Below, piece by piece: positions 48,099 to 58,400 of a DNA stretch of 64,000 bases. The translations under genes and the position numbers were made by a program. Location of the stretch: the NCBI GenBank assembly GCA_049487715.1, contig CP150561.1:620001-684000 (forward strand). Direction: 5' to 3'. Under the pieces are notes generated by a model. That model made no database searches. It saw only the letters and a list, made by a program, of their open reading frames with translations, and was not told the DNA's origin. The stretch's first letter is position 1. Each line of letters starts with the position of its first letter. Origin of the DNA: Pycnococcus provasolii. Taxonomy: Eukaryota > Chlorophyta > Pseudoscourfieldiophyceae > Pseudoscourfieldiales.

Positions 48099-51000
48099 AC
48101 ATTCCCTGTCACCCATACAGAGGTACGTGCTCCGCCGACTTGCAAAGGGGGTGTGCTCTGGACGAACCATGGCAAGGCACGGGTTTGCGGTCGCGCTCGC
48201 CGCCGTCTTCGAGCAAGTGTCACGCGACACGGACAAGAAAGCATGTGCCGTGCGAACAGCAGCCATGGAGATCGTCGACGCGGCGGCGGCAAGGGCACCC
48301 AAGTCAGCCAAGGGAGGCGACGCGAGAGACGCTCTCATTGGGCGCGTATTCGGACTGTCCGCAGTCGCAAGGGGACTTGTCGCAAAGCGCGCGGACGGGA
48401 AGAAAGTGACTCTCAAGAAGGCGGACAGAGAGGCGGTCGCGTCGAGCGCTGGCTGGGTGCTCGAGCGACTCGCCGTGCTTGCTGCGGACAAGTCATTCCT
48501 CGCCGAGCCATGCGCAGCCGCGGCGCTCGATCTTTTGGTCTCTGTGGCTCGACTCGACGCGTCCGCAGCCGCAGGTGCAGCCGACGCCGCGCCCGCGGCA
48601 GTGGCAAGGTGGTTCGACGGAGCTGGCGACGCGACGAACGCGCTCTGGCTGCAGCTCGCGCTGCGCGGGAAGGTGCCCGCATCGTTCGCGAAGCGCGCCT
48701 TTTCTCTTCTTCCCGCTGAAAGCCGAGACGAAAAGGGAAATGTCGCAGCAATTGCAAGCGCAGCTCACGTGGGCGAGGTGCTTCGACACCCACTCGCGGC
48801 GGCATCGTCGGCTTACCCAAGAGTGCACGGCTGCTGGACAAGCCTTCTGTCTAGTCTCTTTGGCATTCACGCGGGTGACAACGTCAACGATGACAGCGAT
48901 AAGCTCGTCGGCCCATCTCGAGACGCCGCGCTACGAAATCTGTGGGATGCCGTAGTTGGTGGCGAGCTGCTAAGAGGACAGAGCAGGGAGAAGAAGGCGC
49001 TTGCACTTGTTCTCACCGCGGACGTCGTGAGATGGAGCACCTCCAAAGCTGGCGACGGCGGTGCGACCGCAAAAATTGTGCTAGGCGGCGCCGGTGCGTC
49101 AAAAGTGGCAGGATGTTTGACATCGAATGCGAAGCACCAGGCGTCGGCATTGCATGCAGAAGCTAGGAGATGCGCACGAGAGATGTGCTCTTGCTGTGTG
49201 CACGGCGACATCGTCGCTAACGGCAACGAAGATGATAGTGCGATGGACCTCTCTGTACACGGTGGCGTTGGCGAAGGAGACGCGGAATTTGCCAATACTC
49301 TCGTCACGCTAGGCATCACAAATGCGGCTCCTGCCGCGCTGCGTCGTGCGGTGGAACGGCTTGCACCCGCGGCGTTGACGCCGGTGGGAGATGCGAACAT
49401 GGCGATTGGACGCAAAGAGGCACCTGCGAGCAATGGTACGACGTCGGTTGACGATGGCGAGGCTACGGTAAGGGCGCTGCTGCGAGGTCTGCTCGTGCCA
49501 CCGTCGAGCGAGTCATCGCCGGATGCCTATCGCCGAGGCTTGCGGGGTCTCGACTACATTCACGGCGAAATCAGGCGACTGCCCCCCGCGGTACGTGCGA
49601 CGGGCGCGTCGTTCGCCGCTGCAACGCTTGCGGTTGCGGGTCTCTTCGTGAAAACGCCGGCGGAAGCAAATGGAGGCGAGGCGTCAAAGCCCGCCGCGCG
49701 GAAGAGACGTGCCGCCTCATCTAACGCTGCCTCCGAATCCGACGCTGCGATTGAGCTTGCACTGCTCGCTGACCCGCAACTCAGCGATCGCGTGAGAGAA
49801 ATGTGTCGCGAACGTAGCCTAGCTCTCATGGCTCTTGCCGACGGCGGCAGCAGCAATACTGATGGTAACGGTGAGCAAGGAGGATCGTCGAATCGCGCAC
49901 ATGCGTGCGATCGTGTTCTTTCGGCTGTGCGCGCTGCACGTGACGATCCGAGGCTTTCCCTGGTTCCCATGACACCTCGAGCATGCATAGCGGCAGCCGC
50001 CGCGGGTGGTTCCGCGGCACAATCTGATCTAGATGCAGATGAGCGGGCGAGTATCGATCGTGCGATATCTGCCGCCGATCGTCTCTCGAAGCTTGCAGGA
50101 GAACCGGCGGCGCGAGGTGAGACGCGCAAGCGTGCAAAATCAACGAAGCAGACGGACGCGGGGAATGGCGACGTGTCACTTGTGGCGTCCGCAAGGCTGT
50201 GCCGCACAATTGCTGTGCAGCAGATGATGGATGCTGCTGATGACGACTACACTACGATGGTCGACGATCTCGAATTGGCGCTCGCAGACATGACTTCTGA
50301 AGGTGCCGACACACTCGCCCGTGTGTGCGTTGCGCTTCTCGAGCGTCCGAGTGCCGCTGTTCGCGGTGCAGTGGAGTTCGCATGGAAGCTTGCAGTGGTT
50401 CCGCGCGTAAGTGCAGCGGGTGTTGCAGCTGTGGTTGACCGTGCCTGTGCACGCAGCCTGGTAAATCGACGAGGTGTCGCGGAAACAGCCGAAGACGGCG
50501 ACGATGATGATGAGGATGTTGACGACGAGGAGGAGGACGACGACGAGGCCGAGGAGGATGACGAGGACGAGGAGGACGAGGGCGACGAGGATATGACTGC
50601 GAATGATGCACACAAGTCAAGTGACGACGACGGCGGCGGCAGCGATAGTGACAATGATGACGACGGCCTTGATGACGACGCGATGATGCGTATGGACGGC
50701 ATGCTTGCGGCGGCATTCAAAGCGCGTAGTGGAGATGCACCGAGCTCGAGTACCGGAGGTGCTGGTCGATCTTCGCGTGCGGTTCGCATTCTCGAAGACG
50801 TTCATGCTCGCGGGCGCGTGCTCAGCTTGCTCACAAACCTCACAGGTCATCATGTGGCAGGGACACTTTCCCCACTCGTTGTCTGTGCTGCGCGCACGGA
50901 GATGGAGGCTGTTCAAGCTGAAGGGCGCGGAGCACCGCGTCTTGCCTCAGCACTACGAGAGCTGGTGAATCGACTCGACAAGTCGCTCGAGGATCTTGTG

Positions 51001-51861
51001 AGGCGTACACCAGCTTCGTCGGCGGGTCTTCTGGCTGCACAGCAGGGGAAGTCTACCGAAAATGGCGACGGCGACGAACTTGCGAACGCTCTAGCTGAGT
51101 GTGCGGCGATGACAACATCGGCAAAGCGCGTGCCACTGGCACGTCGCGCTCTGCGCGTGGTTGGGTGGCTTCTGGATGCCGAGGTGGCACGATCATGCGC
51201 GACGGAGATGAAAGGCTGCGACGAGCGAATGATAAAAGAATGGGCCGGTGCGCATGCGGCGCACGTGCCAAGAGCAGCCGAGGCTGCTATATCAGTTGCC
51301 GACGCCGCGACGAAGCGACGTGGAGCGGTTGTGAGCGCGGACGCCGCAGCAGGGCTTGTGCGACGCCATCCGACTGTTGCCGCGTCTGTTTTCTCGTCGC
51401 AGATTTCCAAGGCTCTCGAGGAGGAGGCTGGCACGCGCGTGCAGTCGTCGTCGCTTCGAGTTGCCGCCCTTTGCCTTGGTGGCGCAGCATTTCCACCCTC
51501 GGAGCCCACCTGGGCCGATAAGTCGGCCGCCCGCAAGCATCGCGCTCGCATTGCCAAATCGTTGAGTGCGCCGCTCACGGAGACAGCATCGGGCGTCGTG
51601 GATCTGGCACGTGCAGTTGTGGAACGATGGAAAGCCGTGCGTAAGCCAGCCGTGGAGGCGCTTGGCGCCGTGAGCTTGCTTGCGCAACGCCACCGTCGAT
51701 GGGTGGAGGAAGTGGAGTCTGCGGGCGGATCTGCGGCGGCTGCTCGCGATGCGAAACTGTCCGCGTCACTGAGCGCGGCTCGCGAGGAGGAGAAGTCCAA
51801 CGGCACAGGCAACCAAAAGGCTTTGAGTGCACTTGCGGCTCTGCAGAAGGCTCTTGCATAA
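47878..51861 (+). CDS. POL5/MYBBP1A-family nucleolar protein (DNA polymerase phi)
   Basis: Start ATG 47878 (MTAMRAHAPGETPGEQHVVE), 1327 residues; the frame upstream lacks family features. The N-terminal helical repeats are diagnostic: QRYVLRRLAKGVCSGRTMAR and HGFAVALAAVFEQ match the first repeats of POL5/MYBBP1A. A Gly run near residue 65 interrupts the start. HEAT/ARM-like helices fill the body, and a long acidic stretch (residues ~870-910, nearly all Asp/Glu, 50,490-50,600) is followed by the conserved-type helix with MMRMDGMLAAAFKARSG. Yeast Pol5 and animal MYBBP1A act in rDNA transcription and pre-rRNA processing despite the polymerase name. TGTAATG follows the stop. Single exon. Confidence 0.92.
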
Positions 51862-52046
51862 TGTAATGTGACGACCCGGACACTTTTTTTTATCCGTGAC
51901 TCAGTTCCCGCAAGCTTTCCCGTTCCCCGAACACGTTCAAAGACAAATCCCTGAAACCCAGTAATATCGGGGTTCAGGCGGGGTTCGGTCGCGCAAGTGT
52001 CGCAGGGAACACGCAGGACGCGGTCATTTCCACTAAAAAGTGCACC

Positions 52047-52371
52047 ATGGGCTGCTGCTTCGGCAAGGAGTTACGATACGAGTGCGTCCACTCTTTTTGA
52101 AGTTTTGCTTGGTTTGGTGCGCTCTGCGATGTCCTCGAACACTCCTGCTAACTACTTCCCAAAACAACCTTCACTAAACTAACTCCACTCCAGTCCTGCG
52201 GAGGAGGAAAGGGCAGTGCAGGCACGGGGCATGGCTGCACAGAGGGCGGAGGAACGCGCGAAGCACTTTGAGGACAAAAACAAGCCAAAGAGGAAACCAC
52301 CGCCAACCTACGCAGGAAATGCTGCAGCAGACCGAAGGGGCGAGCAAGTACAGCGTGACTGGCTGTCATGA
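52047..52371 (+). CDS. Small acylated SVIP-like protein, two exons (70 aa)
   Basis: Exon 1 is 52047-52081 and exon 2 52194-52371. The donor is GA|GTGCGT and the acceptor CTCCAG|T; ACTAAC just before the acceptor is a good branch site. The spliced protein starts MGCCFGKELRYDPAEEERAV, continues QARGMAAQRAEERAKHFED, and ends QVQRDWLS. Gly2 with Cys3/Cys4 is a dual acylation signal. The Ala/Glu/Arg helix AAQRAEERAKHF resembles the VCP-interacting motif of SVIP, a small myristoylated inhibitor of ER-associated degradation, and size and tail fit (human SVIP is 77 residues). Function by similarity only. It lies downstream of POL5 on the same strand, with its own promoter region (51862-52046). Confidence 0.72.
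52082..52193 (+). other. Intron of the SVIP-like gene
   Basis: A 112-bp GT-AG intron (GTGCGT ... CACTCCAG), phase 2, T-rich relative to its exons, with CTAAC about 15 bases before the acceptor. Confidence 0.75.
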
Positions 52372-52555
52372 AAACCTCGTTTTTTTCCAGCACTGCGAAG
52401 TGGTGTATGTGGCGATGATGGCAGTGCGGCACCAGACGCATCACAACGGAGAAGAGGCGTGATTGCGAGCTCGTGGTTGACCTATGATGAAGGTTTGAAC
52501 AAATCAATCGTAAAGCAAAAAAAGGACCATCGTTTTTTTACCATCTCAACTCAAT

Positions 52556-53431
52556 CTACGCCACGGACGCAGCTGACGCGCGTGCGAAAGAGTCCTCGAG
52601 ACTCTTCATGCGCAAGAGCGCCGGGTGGTTCGGATCGACGCTCGTGAGCTGCGTGACGTGCCGCGCGGTGGGCTTTCCCAGGTGCATGGCGCAAGCGATG
52701 AGGTTTGCGAGAGCGTCGCTGTCCTTGGCATCCTTGCTGAGTGCTTCGAGAAGATCCCTCTCAGCTTCCTCGAATCGCCCCATATGCATTTGGCACGCCG
52801 CACAGCCGGCATAAAGGCGAGCCGTCCAAGAAAACTTCTCTCCAAGCTCGCTGTATACGTAGTAAGCCTCCTGAATCTTGTTCCCTCCCAGCCTGACGTT
52901 TACCCACGCCGTCGCGAGCTGCGTAAGCGTTGCGTCGTCGTCAAGCTGGCTCATCGCGCGCAACTGCTTCTCCGCAAAGTCGACGCGGTCAAGCTGCAAA
53001 AACATCTGCACGGACATAGCCATGAGGTCAAGCGTGGTTCCGACGTGGCTGCACTTCAACGCCTCGTTGTAGTTTCCCTCCCTCGCATAGATGGTCGCCG
53101 CCATGAGGAGAACCGTGGGGTTGGTGCTGCACGCTGGGTCCGCAAGCCACTCGGTGATCGTGGCGAGTATGGCGTCGCTCTCAGCTCCGTTGCTGTTGAC
53201 GTACCGCGCGAGCAGCTTGACTGCCTGCAGCGCCATCGGCGCGCCGTCGGTCACCTCGTCGAGCACCACCTTGGGACTTCCCATGGCGATGTATGCGCGG
53301 TACATGAGCGCATCCCTCTCTGTGGCCTCTGTTTCGCTGAGTCCCATGAGCGTTTGCGCCTCGTTCACCGCCTGCTGGTACGCGCCGATCGCGAGCGCGT
53401 TTGCGACTGGGAAGAGCGCGCCGTCCGCCAT
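52556..53431 (-). CDS. COPE: Coatomer subunit epsilon (epsilon-COP)
   Basis: Start ATG 53431 (MADGALFPVANALAIGAYQQ), 291 residues, the normal length. The protein is an all-helical TPR solenoid: EAQTLMGLSETEATERDALM, LLMAATIYAREGNYNEALKC, VDFAEKQLRAMSQLDDDATL and ATAWVNVRLGGNKIQEAYYV are the family's conserved helices. The C-terminal AERDLLEALSKDAKDSDALA and LTSVDPNHPALLRMKSLEDS are the epsilon-COP signature end. It is part of the COPI coat that returns proteins from Golgi to ER and binds alpha-COP. Upstream in-frame sequence is Pro/Leu-rich and not conserved. The 5' region shared with the next plus-strand gene has a telo-box-like AAACCCTAA near 53555. Confidence 0.94.
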   Translation of the reverse strand: MADGALFPVANALAIGAYQQAVNEAQTLMGLSETEATERDALMYRAYIAMGSPKVVLDEVTDGAPMALQAVKLLARYVNSNGAESDAILATITEWLADPACSTNPTVLLMAATIYAREGNYNEALKCSHVGTTLDLMAMSVQMFLQLDRVDFAEKQLRAMSQLDDDATLTQLATAWVNVRLGGNKIQEAYYVYSELGEKFSWTARLYAGCAACQMHMGRFEEAERDLLEALSKDAKDSDALANLIACAMHLGKPTARHVTQLTSVDPNHPALLRMKSLEDSFARASAASVA

Positions 53432-53734
53432 GGGTGGTATCGTAGTATATGATCGAGCGAGGCGAGACTGCGAGAGGGAGGCGAGGAAGGGGAGGAGGGG
53501 GAGGCCTCGGACCTCGGAGGGGGGCGGCCCGAGCTCATCTAAATAACCTCCCAAACCCTAAACCCGACCAAGGTCGTGCAAGGTGACTCGTGTATGGCGA
53601 CTGCAAGCCGAGGCTAGACTTTTTGGCCGCCCTCGCCTCTAGTCCCTCGCCTCCCGTTCTAAAGGGATGTCAAGAACATCGCCCAATCTTACCGCGAAAC
53701 ACCCAACTTGCACACGTGGGAAAGAAAGGCTCTC

Positions 53735-54097
53735 ATGTCGCCCGTCGCGCTGTGGCGTGCTCTGCGGGCATACGCGCTCGTCACGGCGCTATTCGAAATT
53801 GTGCCGTGGTATAAGAACTCAGCCTCGCACGACAAACTCAGTGACAAGCGCAACTTCGCGTTCGCGCTCGTCGGACTCATGACAATGCGGGCCACGTACT
53901 GTATGAGCAAGCCACAAGAGGAGAGAGACGGACGACCTTGCTTCGAGGTGTGCGCGATGAGTGCACTGCTTCACTTGTATGAAGTGTACCACTTCTACCT
54001 TGAGCGAAAGTACTCGAAAAGTGCAACTCCCAACGCCGTAATTCAGACGTTCATATATCTGCAAGCTGTCGCGTACACTCTTGCTGCTCTCTTGTAA
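53735..54097 (+). CDS. Small multi-span membrane protein, possibly ERG28-like
   Basis: First ATG 53735 (MSPVALWRALRAYALVTALF), 120 residues. Hydropathy by eye gives four membrane segments: LRAYALVTALFEIVPWY, FAFALVGLMTMRATYCM, FEVCAMSALLHLYEVYHFYL and IQTFIYLQAVAYTLAALL. The spacing of the last three resembles ERG28, the ER scaffold of the sterol C4-demethylation complex, but key matching strings are weak. ERG28-like is a hypothesis only. TGTAAG overlaps the stop codon. It is divergent from epsilon-COP. Confidence 0.55.
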   Translation: MSPVALWRALRAYALVTALFEIVPWYKNSASHDKLSDKRNFAFALVGLMTMRATYCMSKPQEERDGRPCFEVCAMSALLHLYEVYHFYLERKYSKSATPNAVIQTFIYLQAVAYTLAALL

Positions 54098-54210
54098 GTT
54101 GTTATCTTATGTTCACGTCACATGTTATTCGTCGCATTTCCGTTGTCAAGCAGTATCGTGTGGTCCGCTTACAATACAAAAAGAAAGAAAGAAAGAAAAG
54201 AAAGAAATTG

Positions 54211-55004
54211 TTACAGGCTGCGAAGCTTGTGCTCGATGCGGGCGTCGGATAAGGCTAGGCGCGCAGCCTCAAGAGCGACTCGTGTGCGATAAAGGGCGTC
54301 ACGTTCTGACTCGAGGTCGCGCATGTCCGCGTCCAAGGCGGTGGACTCGACAGCAATGCGTTCTCTTTGCTGTTTGTAGTTCAGGTGGCGTGCGGCTTGC
54401 TCAGCCTTCTCCGCGTCAAAGCTCTCGCGCTCCTCGCGAACCTTCACCCACCTTTTGTGTGCCACCTCTAGCTGTCTTGTTGCGTCGTTCCTCAAGTTCG
54501 AAACCGCCACCAGCTCAGCTTCGAGCGCCGCGTGCTCGTCACGTACGCGCTTGTGCTCGCGGCGGAGCTCAAGGGCACGTGCTGAGGCCCGTCGGGATGC
54601 GGAGGAACGCTCACTGCCCGCGGTTCTGATTGCTGCTGTCGCTTTGGATGTGTCGTGGTGGTGGTGGTGGTGGTGGTGGTGGTGGTGACCGCCGCTGCTC
54701 CCGCCCGTACCAGAGTTGCCTTCACCGCAGGTGCAAGGGTGCGCATTTTTGCCTTCAAAGCTTTCTGGGTCGTTTCCTTCCTCTTCTGCTCCGCAACGCG
54801 CCACCTTGCTGAACCGACGGGGTACGGGTTCGACCACTCCCGACGCTCGAGGATCGCCTCGTAGCAGTCGTAGTGGCTCGGCCGCGTGTACGGCAGCGCG
54901 TGCCACGCCTGCGCCGACGGTCCCTTTGGCCTCTGCTGCAGGCTGGCCTTCTCGGCATCTTCGACCGCTTGGACGGCTTCGAGCGCCATCGCCGCCTTTC
55001 CCAT
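54211..55004 (-). CDS. Coiled-coil protein; frame changes in a CAC repeat
   Basis: The ATG at 55004 opens MGKAAMALEAVQAVEDAEKA and continues through the conserved-looking YTRPSHYDCYEAILERREWS and NPYPVGSARWRVAEQKRKET. After a (GGT/CAC)n run at about 54656-54686 the plausible continuation is in another frame: ELRREHKRVRDEHAALEAEL, then a long Glu/Arg coiled coil to 54211. Neither frame alone is plausible across the whole span: one gives a poly-His tract, the other a poly-Thr tract at the repeat. The shift is -1 (or +2), fitting a repeat-length indel, though an intron is possible. YTRP... NPYPVGSAR resembles short motifs of microtubule-associated ciliary proteins, but no family is recognised. 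TGTAA follows the stop. Confidence 0.6.
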
Positions 55005-55458
55005 AAGAGCTAAAAGCTATGGTTAGTAGCAAGGTGCGATGTTTGAACTGAATTGCTGCAAACCAGCAAAGCTATCGACAACGGTGTATCCCCACGCCCA
55101 AGCGCCTCTTCCGGGGTTTTGCTCCCCTTGGTTGGGTTGGAGTGGCGTTGACTGGACTAGTTCTCTGAGCCTCTGCGGGCAGATGTGATGGTGCGATCTG
55201 AGCCAGTCTTGATGAGCCACATGGATGGGAGGAGAACAGAAAGAGAGAAAAATACACGGTTGACTCCCCCTCCCCTCCCCTCCCCTCTTTCGCGGCCGCC
55301 CCACAACGCTGCACTTGCTTGACTGACGGCGATAAGAAGCTGTCGTTGTCGGGTTGGCCATGCACGCCGCACGTGACGCCTGCGAGCTGCGCGTCGGCGC
55401 AGTCGGCTCGTCGTCCGCCTGGCTCCTCAGTTTCCATCATACTCGACGCCTTATTCAC

Positions 55459-58400
55459 ATGACTCCTCGTTTCGCCGCCCTCTGTCTCTTGTGCTTCCTT
55501 CTCGCGGCGGCTCTCCCGAACGTGGCTGTGCAAGCTCAAGCGACGCAGCACCAAAACGACTACAGAGGGAGCGTTCTCTCGCGCATCAACGTCACCGGCG
55601 AGTGGAGTGCGTTTCGGAGCTCGCTGCTTGAGGGAAGCGGCACGTCCGAGTCGCCTAGCGAAAAATCGTTCGTCGAGACGTGCTTCACGGACGCGAGAGT
55701 CAGCGTATTCACGAAAGACGTTCTTTCGTGTCAGTGTGGTAAGCAGGACGTCCCGGCATTCGTGCGCTTGCGCCGCGCGGCGACGAAGTTTGCAGGCCTT
55801 GTGTCGCCGGGTACGCAAGACGCCGCTGCCGTCGAATCGGCTGCATGCTCCGTGGATGTTCGGTGCACGGGCAACAGTGGCACAAGGCACGTGGCGGTGC
55901 GTGGATGTGCCCTAGTCGGCAAGGATGCCGACGCATCGATGCACGTCGTACCCGAAGGAAAGTCAACGCGTCCAATACTGCCGCTGGCTGTTGAGTTCTT
56001 CACATACGATACTGAAGTCAAGCGCGTGGAGATGTATGGCACGGTGCGCAACGCGAACACGCTGCAAGCTCGGACGACGTACAGAGTGCGATTGTCCGGT
56101 AACGCAGTGGACGACGAGTATGGACTTTGGCAGGTTCAGATGAAGCACGGCGGCTTCATGGCACTTGGCGAAGTCAAAGATGCGCTGGGAACCTCGTACG
56201 ACATGTTCCACGATCGATTTGGCGCACCAGACACAGCCGCGAACCGATACGACAGCACCACCGCTCGACGGACGAACCTCACCTCGTTCTCTGCGATGAT
56301 GTCAGTGCGCCGCTCGATCGTCGCTGCCCACCTCGCGTACCGCGACGAGGAGCTGAACGCGAACGTCTACGCAACAGGTCAGGTCGATGCCAATGGGCGC
56401 CTGAACGCGTATGACGTTCGACGAGTAAGCGACGCGGCCGCATTTCGCGTTCGAGCGGGCGGGGTGAGCACGCAGAGGCTGTACGCAGACGATGCGGATA
56501 TCTGCAGTGGCGAATCATGGCAGGGGGCACCGGCGACAGCAACCTTGGTGCTGAGAGGTCTTAACATCAACAACGCAGAAGAAGGATCCTGGCGGCGACG
56601 GCGACCGCGAATGCGGAGAAGTCAAGCATCTCCGGAGAGTTTTGAGGTGTCTGCAGATGCGCTGCTAGCTTGCTCCGCGATACACGGGCGACCAAAGCAA
56701 GTTTTGCAACCAGTCCTGTTTCAACCGAAATCAATGCGATTCTCTCGTTCGCTGCTCAATCATTTGTGCGTTTCTAGCAACGGCAACAGCACGGACATTA
56801 TGCTTGATCCGGTCCAGCTGCGGTACGATCTCGAAAGCACGATTCTCATATCGGGAAATATCGACGGTTCCGCGCCACTCGTCTTTAGCACAACCCTGAC
56901 AATCGGCGAGACATTGAGCTTTGGCAGGATTTCGATAAGCACACTGAATCCTCAGCCTGTTTCTGTGCTCGCTTCCTACGCGACTTTCAATCGCCCTCTT
57001 CTCGTTGGCGATGGCGACCCTCTCGTTGACTTTGAGTTTGCCGTCGGCGTAGGAGATTCTGGCGCACCAACGCTACGACTCGTCGGCCCAAGCTTTGAGA
57101 GCCAGTCTACTTTCGAATCGGCTCCTTGCTCAACGCCGCGCTCGTTCGTCGGAACCTGGATGACACTCAGAGGTGACGTGGCAAAATTCGACTCACTCGG
57201 CGGGATTTCGTCCTTTCAATTTCACAAGGACAGTCGCTGGGCTAATTCTATCACGTCTGCACCTTGGCCTGGTAACACGGCAGCTCACTCGGAACAAATT
57301 CGCCTTGAAGCTGCACCTGCATCATCTCCTTCGCAGCTTGACGTGATTAATGTTGGTGGATCGCTCGTCGTCAAGCACGTATCACTCCAAGCGGTGTACA
57401 CCATGGGTGCCGATGTGCCACTGCTGATCGCAAGCAGCTCGTGGTCAAAGCAGGGGGGGTCTTTTGAGATCCCGAACGGCTCGTTTGAGCTCAGCTTCGA
57501 GGATGACGACGATGTCGCAACCTTCACAATATCGTCGTTGCCGAGCTCGCCGCAGAATGGACTTGCCTTTGTGGACAATATTTCACGCCTGGCAGGATTC
57601 TCTTCAAGCGTGACGACGGTACTTGCGCCTCTTTTGCATTCTATCAAGGTGACAGCACTTCCTGACTCGGGCCATCGATGTGAGTTGTCTGTGCAGCCCG
57701 CGACGTCAATCTTATGTCTAGGAACACAGGATTCGTCCCTCGAGCCTCGGCATGTTTTCGTTGCTAACGTTTTTGAGACGAACGGGACGACGAAGGGCAT
57801 GGTGGGGATTGCGACGACAACGCAGCCGAAGCACCTCGCCACTGCCATTGGCCTGAAGAATGCTTCGGTATTCTCCACGCTTTTGTCACATTTACCAGCG
57901 ATGGATAGCGCTTCTATTATTTTGGCGTCATCAGAGGGAAATTTTCAAAGTGTTGAACCGGATTCTGATCAACTGTCTAACGACTTGGCGATAACGAGCT
58001 TCTCGCGTTCCACACTACGCATTCCAGGACCAGGGAAATACTTCGCGGGAAGGTTGAATATTGAAAATGGCTTCTACTCTGATTTGAAGTCGATGGGCAC
58101 GACACTCTCGAACGATCTGTTAGATGGTCTGGAAGAGTTTGGTATCGCGCAGCTCGCTGATCTTTCCGAATCATTATCAGATGACACGGCACTTGAATTT
58201 TCTACACGGCTACGCGGCGAATTACTTTGGCCTAACGATCGCCTAATACTGCGCGAGGGTGGATCCGTCGTCCACCGCGTTTACACTACGAAGAAAACAG
58301 AGGACATGCTGCGTGGCAATTTTGAAATGAAGTTTGCTCGTACGCTGCCAATATCTTTCGAGGGCGCAAAATATGGAAACGGGCTTGAGCTAGTGCACTT

